Shown here piece after piece: positions 1 to 7,791 of a stretch of 64,000 bases of DNA. Within the stretch, counting starts at the first letter, position 1; the number at the start of each line of letters is the position of its first letter. A program made the translations under genes and the position numbers. This DNA is from Buxus sempervirens. Taxonomy: Eukaryota; Streptophyta; Magnoliopsida; Buxales; Buxaceae. The notes below the pieces were generated by a model. It did no database searches and was not told the origin of the DNA. It saw nothing but the letters and a program-made list of their open reading frames with translations. The stretch lies in the NCBI GenBank assembly GCA_947561395.2, contig OX387188.1, positions 7,362,150-7,426,149 on the forward strand, in the 5' to 3' direction.

Positions 1-578
1 TTCATTTTCTTTTCTTTATTGCTTTTTGACTTTTCCCCAGTTTGGGGTGGTTAGACATAACGTGGGTTAAAAATGAGATGATCAAGCTCAACACGTTTGA
101 CTAGCGGAATTTGTTTGAAGTATTCTAGCCAAAAAATGGCCTCTCATGATTTCATCGGGATCATTGTTCCTAGACTATGTCAATGACCTTGGACTGGTAT
201 GGGCGCCTTAACCCTTCTTTTTTCTTTTCTCATATCACAACTTGCCCCTGTGTTTGGCAAGGTAGATTTCAAGTATGGTGCTGATGGGGAATCCCTTGGC
301 TATGTTGAAACTCACATAATAGGTGCTGTTCGGCACATTTCATCTGTCAAGTTTGATTGTTCAGGTTTGTTCCGAGATCACAATCTTGCCTTGGTGTGGT
401 TCAACACTTTGGTGATTTCCCAAAAGATTTCATTATCTTGCAAAAAAGAAGCATGCTATCAAGTTCTGAATTTAAAAGGAAGGAAAGTATAAACAAGACA
501 AAATAGTAAACTGTGCAGGGGTTGGCCGATACAAATCAGCATTCTTAAAACTTAATTGCGTGCCATGGGAGGAAGCCT
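1..578. other. Unassigned non-coding DNA beside gag relic F
   Basis: No gene is recognised here. The 97-codon open frame at 199-492 has no motif I know and no flanking support. The stretch directly follows (on the minus strand) the C-terminal gag fragment at 579-1290, so it is most simply the downstream internal part of the same decayed Tat-like element. That assignment is inference from position only. Confidence 0.4.
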
Positions 579-1314
579 TTAGGTGCTTCCCTCGTCCTTC
601 TTTTCCACATCATCTCCTCTCTCCTGCGGGAAGATGGCTGGTTCAGACATTCGGATTTGTGCTAACCTGTCAGAAATGTCCTGCCCTTTTGGTTTCTTGA
701 TAAGTTCCTTCAAGAACCCTTGGTCGACCAAATCTTGCACATCGTGTTGCAGATCCCAACATCGCTCCATGCTATGCCCTGGAGCACTAGAATGATACTC
801 GCATTGTTCTACGGCCTTGTAGCTTTTGGACTTAGTCAATCGGGGGTTAGGGGGTTTAATCTGTACATACCCCTCCTTCAACAGAATTGGTAGTAGTTCC
901 GCCAATGCGTATAGTAGGGGGTAAAAATCCTCTTCATTCTAGCCTCCATCTCTTCTTTCGTCTTTCTTGGGGGATCTCTTGGATGATCCATCAATCTGTC
1001 ATGCTTTCCTTGGACACTTGGCTTCTTTATGAGTCCGGAACCATCTGTCACTATGGCTTTTCCTTTCCTTCTCTGCTCTTGATTATCTGCTAAGGCGGGT
1101 GGGAGGCTTCCTGGTTGCTCCGAGATGCATTTGTTTTTTGGCTTTCAATCTCTTTCTCTAGATCTCTTACACGAGATTGTAGCTCAAAATTTTCTTTCCT
1201 CAGTGCTTCCCAGCATTTGTTCCACCCTTCTTCTTTGTCCTGTATCGCTTGCAGTAAAGTATGGAAAAGGTCCAATATCTGTAACACCACAAGACTTGTC
1301 CATGTTCATTGTTG
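579..1314 (-). pseudogene. gag: Gag C-terminal relic, Tat/Ogre-like Ty3/gypsy element (F)
   Basis: Two minus-strand open pieces (1290-1090 and 905-579) are remnants of one retrotransposon Gag. The upstream piece is a charged coiled-coil-like stretch rich in E, K, Q and R. The downstream piece begins with AELLPILLKEGYVQ, the block seen in gags of the plant Tat/Ogre lineage, and holds an intact C-x2-H...G-H-x4-C knuckle (CEYHSSAPGH then C) followed by WDLQHDVQDL. In Tat-lineage elements this region is the nucleocapsid end of Gag, which packages the RNA. The frame breaks between the pieces, so it is a pseudogene. Solo LTR A1 separates it from more gag sequence at 4543-5935. That upstream stretch already contains its own AELLPTLL and knuckle block, so the two gag pieces are either a duplication or parts of two elements. 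Confidence 0.65.
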
Positions 1315-2363
1315 ACAGGTGTGCGTACCTGTCTTCGGGTCGCACGGGTAAAAATGGGAAATTGGAGTCGCCACCGCCTGATGGGGTGCAGGCGGACACT
1401 TGGGTGCCTAGATTTTCTATTAGGCTTGGTCTGTGGCTAGAGATTCTAAGGTAGGGTCTCTGTTACGGTCCGGGGAAGTCCGTAGACACCCCAGTCCGCC
1501 CCATCGAATGACGAGTCCCATAGTTTTCCTGGTTTGAGTCAACTCGGTTGGTTTCACCCGATTCCTATTTCAACATGCACAGTTTTTGTTAAGTCTGGCG
1601 GGACCGCCAAAGTGGTGTAGGTCCCTTTACTTGATTTTATCTTTTTTAGCTTAAAGTGAGATGAGTCTGAGTGGGCAGGCCCCATTGGAAGGCCTGCGGA
1701 TCCCTTGGTGGGCTTGGTTAAGCCCACGTGTTCCCTTGGTGGGCCTTAGTCTAAACTTGAGAGGCCCTTTGGGCTTGGTTCAAATGAATTGATTTTATTT
1801 GGATTTCAAGTTTGATTATTTAAGTGGATTTCCATGCCAAAGTGGGCTGGGATTGCTTTGTGGGCCCTTGAGTGGGCCACACAGTTGGTCGCCAAGTAAT
1901 TTTCAGATTATCTTGATTGATTGTGCCAAAATGGGCCAGGCTTTGGGCTAGGGGCCCTTTTTCTGGGCTTGGGCTTGAAAGCCCAAGACTTCCTGAGTTA
2001 GGGTTTGGAAACCCTAAGTAGGTTCAATTTAATGGGCTTTAGCGGGCCCGATCGGCCCTACCCGCAGTTTCGGCCAAACCAAGCCTAGATCTAAACATGC
2101 ATGTTGCCCCAGTTGGGCTTTGGTGGGCCCCAAAGGGTCTGGCCCACTCAATTCTTTTAATTATCTTATTTAAGCACAAATAAGTCGGTCAGGCTTGGTG
2201 GGCCCCGTTGGAAGGCCCACCGGAAATCAATTTGGACCTGGTCGGTTCACGGCCCATCTTGGGTTTCTGGGTCACCCGGAAACCCTTTATGGTTCGTCCG
2301 GGTTGATTAAACAAACCCAAAAATGGCACAATATCCTAAAAATAGCAAAACAACAATCTGGCA

Positions 2364-2470
2364 GTGTAGCCGGCCTGAGATGCCGGTTACACACGGGTCT
2401 CCGTGTATCTGGCATCTGTTGCCGGCTACACATAGATCTCTGTTGATCCGACCTAAGTTGTCGAGTCAAC
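2364..2470 (-). repeat. 39-bp-period palindrome array in transcribed part of A1
   Basis: Three 29-bp imperfect palindromes start at 2364, 2403 and 2442, exactly 39 bp apart. Unit 1 has arms GTGTAGCCGGC and GCCGGTTACAC. Unit 2 has GTGTATCTGGC and GCCGGCTACAC. Unit 3 has GTTGATCCGAC and GTCGAGTCAAC. The outer bases change together between units (GTGTA/TACAC in units 1 and 2, GTTGA/TCAAC in unit 3), so pairing is largely kept. The array lies about 1.0-1.1 kb downstream of the TATA box in LTR sense. An equivalent array is in A4. Confidence 0.85.
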
Positions 2471-3485
2471 CTATAGAAGCTAATTTTTCGGATTTTTCAC
2501 AAGGGGGCTTGGTTTCTGGGTCTTCTAGGGTGTTCTAGGGGTTGTGTGGGCTCATGTGTGAGCCCACATTGGTTCTGGGGATGAGGAATCACCTCATTTT
2601 GATCTCTTTTGAGGTTTTTAAAACAAAGCCAGGAGGGGAGATGCATGGTTCCCATAGTGTGTGAAGGCATGCATGCGTGCATGTGCTAGAGAGAGGATAA
2701 CATCATGCTATCCATAACACTAGCTAAGGGATATAGCAAAAGGGGCATGGGGAACATACTTTCCAAGAAATATGCATGAAATACATGACGTAGATAATCT
2801 AACCTAAGCTCATGCATTAAATCACTAACTTCATGCTCAGCATACATGCAAAATCATTCGAATAAAACCATTTAAATAAAGGAATGAGGGGGTTTAAAAT
2901 GGGGTACATTAGATTGTTGGAAAAGGGAACATGCTCCCTATGGAAAATGGGAAATGTCAACAGCAAAGTACCACCTTGGAGACCTTTGGAAGTGACCAAA
3001 AATCATTCTTGCCTTTTCTCATAACCATACGTGCACTCCCCCTACCATGGGACGCCTTTCATATCATATAAAAGAGGAGAAAAATAGGCTAAAAACCTGA
3101 TTAACAGATCCATTTCAACAAGAAGAGATAAACCTTCTGCACATGCTCAAAACACCCTCATTTTAATATATGTAGAATAAAATATGTCAAGGGACCATAC
3201 CTTGGGGTTTTAAAACCCCTTTGAAGTGTGTAGTCCTCTCCTTGAATCAAGAACAGGTGCTAGAGCCCTCCCTTTACACACCAACAGCAAGTACTCTCCT
3301 TCTTGGTGGAGTGAAGATGGAGAAGAAGAGAGAAACAAGGGGTAGAATGGGTTCAAGGTTGTGCTTGAGGGTTTAGGGAGCAAAAGGGGGGCAAGGTGAA
3401 GGGTTTTCGGAGCAGGTGCAAAGGGGCAGACACGGTGGAAACAGCCAAAGAAAAGCCAACCCCCGAACTGGGGCTGCTGTTGCCT

Positions 3486-3493
3486 TTTTATAG
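3486..3493 (-). promoter_or_regulatory. TATA box of LTR A1
   Basis: On the minus strand the sequence reads TATAAAAA followed by GGCAACAGCAG. It lies about 870 bp into the LTR and about 10 bp downstream of the last palindrome of the adjoining array. A4 has the same box at the same relative place. Confidence 0.6.
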
Positions 3494-3503
3494 AAACTTT
3501 TTT

Positions 3504-3749
3504 GTATCCGGCATTTAATGTCGGATACACTACACTTCCTTTGTATCCGGCATCTTATGTCGGATACACTGCACTTTCTTTGTATCCGGCATATTATATC
3601 GGATACAAAGACAATCATTTCCGAAATTTAATTTTCTGCGCGTATCTGTCAACGAATCCACACGAATCTCGCCAGAAAATCTCTTGTATCCGGCATTATA
3701 TGTCGGATATGAATAAAAGCATGTGTATCCGACATATTTGATCAGATAC
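3504..3749 (-). repeat. Promoter-proximal type I palindrome array of A1 (25 bp / 39 bp)
   Basis: Five 25-bp palindromes start at 3504, 3543, 3582, 3686 and 3725. Each has the form GTATCCGGCAT - 3 nt - ATGCCGGATAC with point changes. Consecutive units in each sub-block are exactly 39 bp apart, leaving 14-bp linkers, and the two sub-blocks are 104 bp apart. Units in A1 are more degenerate (GTCGGATAC arms) than those in A4. Confidence 0.9.
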
Positions 3750-4366
3750 AAATCAAAAAAATTACAGATTTGCCCCTCGACTTGACCGATTTGACTGATT
3801 CGACCGATTTGACACTTTTGGATATCTACGGATTGCCCCCTGCGAATTTTGGTTTAGTCCCTGAGATATTTGATGATTTTTGGATATTCAAGATTTAGTC
3901 CTTGAGATATTTTGCAGCGTCGGCTGCCACGTGTGCCGTTCCTGCGCCACGTGTGTAGTTTCCGGTTTTTCTGCTCGGAAACTTCGACAGCTCATATCTT
4001 CTTCATCCAGACTCCGATTTGAGCAAACTCAATTATGTTAGAACCGTATCGGAGTCTTCTATCCATTGGGAAAGGATTAGGCAGTTGACTCGAGGTTTAG
4101 CAGAAAGTCAACTTTCGACTCCCCCTTAAGTTTGACCGACCCACAGATCCTTCATTCGGACTCCGATTCCAGCAAACTCAGTTGCGTTGGAACCGTGTCG
4201 AGATTCTCTATCCATTGAGATAGGGCAAGGTGACCAATTTTCTCTTGATCAAAAAGTCAATTTTGGACCCCTCAGGGTTTGACTATTCTGCTGTCTTTTA
4301 GCACACATTTTTTTGTTTTCTTCTTCTTCTTTTTGGTTTGATCAAAATTTGGGTGCTTACAACAGG

Positions 4367-4542
4367 GTTCCTGCCAGGAGAGACAAACATTAGAAAGCGG
4401 AATGCATGTTATGAAATGCCAGGATGCATGGAGAGGAGATGATTTTTTCTTTCTTTTTTTTTCTCTCTTTTTGTTTTCTTATCTTTTATTTTTCGATCTT
4501 TTCTTTTCTTTTTCTTTTTTCTTCTTTTTTTTCATTTTTTTT
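4367..4542. other. Low-complexity pyrimidine tract between gag relic and A1
   Basis: About 100 bases (4440-4545) are nearly pure T and C on the plus strand, that is A/G-rich in the sense of gag relic F. Translation gives only K/E-rich low complexity. It lies just after the stop of the gag piece at 4543. I see no gene in it. Confidence 0.6.
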
Positions 4543-5935
4543 TCAATTTGGCGGAGGATCAATTTTGAGTTCCCCAACTTCAAGGAGATCTTGGACTGCA
4601 TGATGGAGGCTCCAACATTCATTAGTATCATGCCCTGATGCTCCCTTATCGTAACCGCATGTCTTGGATGGGTCATACCCTCTACTTGTTGGTGCCCTCA
4701 GATTTGGTGGAACCTGCTTCAGGTGTCCCTCTTGCAACAAGGTGGGCAACAATTCTGCCAGGGAATATGAAAGCTGTGTGAACACGCGGTTCTTTCTTTC
4801 TTCCTTAGTCAAGGGCTCCTTCAGCCGGGCAGGGGTGACACTTGTATCGGGTGATCGCTTCCTCTCTTGCGTTTTGCAGATTGGACATGGTTGATCGTTC
4901 CCTCATATCTTATGTCTTCTTTTCTTTCTTGGGATGATTCTGTCATGGAAGCTCCTACTTTTCCATCCCTAACCGCATTTTCGATCCTGTCCGCCACCTT
5001 GATTAGGTCGGTGAAACTTGTAGCACACTGTCCCACCAACATCGTAAAGTATGGCTGCCCCAGTGATGACATGAACAGAGAAGTCTGTTCTTGTTCAAGG
5101 AGAGGGGGTTGAACTATATTTGCTAGTTTCATCTATCTTTTAGCATAGTCTGTTACAGACTCGCTATTTCCCTTTGAAAATCTCTGCAATTCTGCCTGTG
5201 TTTGAACCACTGGACTATTCAAACAATACTGTTGGATGAATATAACGGCGAGGTCGTTCCATGTCTTAACCTTCTGCTTGTCCAGACTTAGGAACCAAGA
5301 ATATGCTGCCCCAGTTAGCGATCTCTGGAAGAACTGAACCATAATCTTCTCGTCCTTTGCATATTGGCACATGTCGTGAACATACGATCACAAGTGTATC
5401 AAAGGACAGCCAGTGCCATCGAATTTATGCAATTCAGGACATTGAAATTTTTCTAGCAATTGGATGTCTAGGAAGAGGCACAGACTCTCTAAAGTGGTTT
5501 TCTCCTGAACTAGATTGGGCTGGAGTTGCTTCAAGAAGGCTTCTTTTGTCTTTTGCCATTCTTCCCTCATGGCAGCTATCTTTGTCTTACTTTCCTACTT
5601 CACCACTGCCTTGATTATGGCCAATTTTTCCTCAAACTGAGCCTCTTGGGCCCTATACCAGTCTTCCTTATCCTGCCCCAGTTGGACAGATACAAATGGT
5701 TTTGTTTGTGCTCAGTGTGGGAATGAGGTGTCCTGTGGTGGCGGATGGGCTGCCATGGGTGTTGGTTAGGGTAGTTACCCCTGCTGGATTTTTGGCATTT
5801 GAATTCCCATGGCATGTATCATGGCCATTTGTTGCCCTAGATCCATCATGACTAGCTGCTATTCGGTTCTTGGCTGTGATGATGAAGAAGTTAGAGCCTC
5901 AAAATAATTCATTGCAATCATTTTTCAATGCGAAT
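4543..5935 (-). pseudogene. gag: Gag relic, Tat/Ogre-like Ty3/gypsy element (F)
   Basis: A minus-strand Gag broken by stops and frame changes, read from about 5935 (ATG context MIAMNYFEALTSSS) down to 4543. In order it shows a Q/M-rich N-terminus, a coiled-coil-like block (EEWQKTKEAFLKQLQP), the capsid-like core (KFDGTGCPLIHL, MVQFFQRSLTGAAYSW, WNDLAVIFIQQY), a second core block (VQPPLLEQEQTSLFMSSLGQPY), and a C-terminal AELLPTLLQEGHLKQ block with a knuckle. The knuckle's second ligand reads D (CGYD) where relatives have H. The blocks match E1 at 9319-10707, so F and E1 are related families in opposite orientation. No protease, reverse transcriptase or integrase follows in the window. A1 interrupts the element downstream. 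Confidence 0.75.
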
Positions 5936-6476
5936 GCAATGTTATGAATGGTGCTTTGAATGTGAAATTTCGTACATGTTTATCAGAAATCTCGATCAGT
6001 CTCTTTTAAATTTATGAACGAGGTGTTGTGTGTGACTAGATCATTTACACCGTGAATGGTGCTCTTGTGCCATGACAGACTAATGCAAGACGGTTATTGC
6101 ATGAAAATCACGACATTAACAAAAGCGGCACTGTGAACAATGTGTAACAGTGCCCCAACCAATCAGAAGTTCTTTCTGAAAATTTCAATGTTAAAAAGCT
6201 TGCAATTCGATCTTTCAAAGATTAAGACTCCGGGGATCATATCGTGTCTGTTGGTTTTCAAAAACCGAGCAACACATGAGTGGAAACCTTAGAAAATCAT
6301 GTCGTAGGGATTATACCTCAACATCCGTGCCTTGATGGGCAGCGACTGCAAATTCCTTTGAAAACATGTAATGGTAAACAAATTAGGCAGCTAGCTCAAT
6401 ATAACCACAGATGACAGTTTTATTATGCATAGCATAAGACAATGTTAATGTTCGTCATGAAAGAAGATTCAATGTA

Positions 6477-6604
6477 GGCCCAAAGGCCATTTTATTGTGT
6501 GCTTTAAAAAGCAACTTTGATGTGCACCTTGAAAGGCGGCTTAATGTATGCCTGAAGGCGGCTTGATGTACGCCCTGAAGCGGTTTGATGTGCGCCCAGA
6601 GGCG
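6477..6604. repeat. Short hairpin array with changing stems
   Basis: Six small inverted repeats follow each other every 20-30 bp: GGCC-CAAA-GGCC (6477), TGCTTT-AA-AAAGCA (6500), CCTT-GA-AAGG (6527), GCC-TGAA-GGC (6550), CGC-CCTGAA-GCG (6571) and CGCC-CAGA-GGCG (6593). The linkers are similar (GGCTTGATGT and the like) while the arms differ, so the pairing rather than the arm sequence is kept. The function is unknown. Confidence 0.65.
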
Positions 6605-7402
6605 ATTCTGGCTTTGGAAATTCTTTTGTGTATTTTTTGAAAATAGTTCGGCTAAACAGATTGGTGTAAATGATTTCGAAATACGTATGAATAAATATAT
6701 TCACAAGTAAAGTGAAAGTTAAATGTTAAATAAATATCAAAAACACCCACAAGTGTGTGCATAGTCCTAGAAGGGTTGGTACCTATCAAAGCACAACTCC
6801 TAGACATACTTGTGTAAGGAAGCACGTCCAAGTCTTGATCAGTTTTTGTCTTTCATCTATCCTTTCATCTGCTCTTGGTGTTGGACCATAGCAAAACTTA
6901 CAAATTGCCAGCAAAGGCAAAATTTGCATGATATTTACAAAAATCTAAAAAGAATCCAACTTAGGGCTATTGGGAGCCCAAAAGAAGGGTACAAGTTGCT
7001 TTAGAAACAGGTTGGCTGAATTCCTAGATCTAGGGTTTTCGGCCCCTGTTCTGATCTGGCCTTATTCTGTCTGACTATCTGATCTGGCCAGCTTTCATCT
7101 GCTCAAAAGGCTGACTAGGACTTGGGGTGCTTCCATCAAACTCAATGGGTCAAGGCCCACGGCTCACAAGACTCAAATGCATGGATCTGGGGTGGCACCC
7201 CTGATCGAAAATTGGGTTGGCTTACTGAGTTAGGGCTAAGCCAGCCCATGGCCTAGGGATCACTCAGTTTGATGCAAAAGGACGAGGGTTGCTACCCCCT
7301 GATGGACTTTGAATTTCAAATTGATTTTACCCCCCTTTTTTTCATGATTCACATTCACATTTAGGATCAGGAACTCTTGTAGTTTCCCAAAAACCCAAAC
7401 CT

Positions 7403-7614
7403 CTGGAAATCAACGCTTCGCGTTTCCAGAGCCCAATGTGGAAATCAACGCTTCGTGTTTTCACAAACCCAAACTTAGCAGAAATCAACTCTTCGAGTTT
7501 CCACTGCTCAAGGAAACCAACGCTTCGCATTTCCCAAAATCCCCAACTCTTTGGAAATCAACGCTTCACATTTCCAGAATCTAATCAAGTGGAAATCAAC
7601 TCTTCGAGTTTCCA
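7403..7614. repeat. Hairpin array with GGAAA...TTTCC stems in retrotransposon leader
   Basis: Six units carry GAAATCAAC at 7406, 7441, 7481, 7513, 7554 and 7592 (spacings 32-41 bp). Unit 1 is CTGGAAA...TTTCCAG. Every unit keeps at least a GAAA/TTTC outer stem. The centre is AACGC-TTC-GCGTT in unit 1 but AACTC-TTC-GAGTT in units 3 and 6, a two-sided change that keeps the inner stem. Units 4 and 5 have lost inner pairing. A degenerate seventh unit may lie at about 7370-7390. The array lies just upstream of the E1 gag. Confidence 0.8.
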
Positions 7615-7791
7615 AATCCCAATAAAATATGGAAATAAAAAAGATCCCAAATAATCTGCGTTAACATGCATTATATCTCAATGTAATATGAATTCTTTAT
7701 ACTAACTTGTTTTCTTTTTATTTTATTTTATAAAGGTTTCAAGATTGCAAACCGAAGCCCGTACCTCCTGCGTTCAGGAAGAAGACTCCAG

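Larger units (their letters stand above)
1320..4361 (-). mobile_element. Solo LTR A1 (family A), 3042 bp, TSD ACAGG
   Basis: A complete LTR without internal sequence. Plus-strand ends are TGTGCG... and ...GCTTACA, flanked by the 5-bp direct repeat ACAGG at 1315-1319 and 4362-4366. Sense is minus, judged from family member A2, which is preceded by a polypurine tract and begins TGTAAGCACC. The sense order is U3, a palindrome array (3749-3504), TATAAAAA at 3493-3486, a transcribed part with a second palindrome array (2470-2364), a GGCCCA-rich segment (2230-1640), and a terminal block carrying TGGCGACTCC near 1363-1372. The same terminal block occurs in A2, A3 and A4. Solo LTRs arise by recombination between the two LTRs of one element. 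It sits in gag relic F and is therefore younger than F. Confidence 0.88.
5936..7791. other. Head-to-head leader region between gag relics F (-) and E1 (+)
   Basis: No protein gene is seen. The F gag starts leftward near 5935 and the E1 gag rightward at 7792, so the segment should hold the 5' untranslated leaders of both, joined at a breakpoint I cannot place. It carries two separate hairpin arrays (6477-6604 and 7403-7614), and then a T-rich stretch ending TTTTATAAAG just before the E1 start region. I found neither a family-A LTR end nor a primer-binding site here, so at least one element lacks its 5' LTR. Confidence 0.5.

Noticed and set aside
199..492. 97-codon open frame with a hydrophobic start
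   Set aside because: No motif, no relative among the neighbouring element genes, and codon pattern not distinguishable from chance.
3504..3749. Regular palindromes with fixed spacing look like a CRISPR array
   Set aside because: Units lie inside LTRs of a plant genome, linkers are nearly identical rather than unique spacers, there are no cas genes, and the same array recurs in five LTRs.
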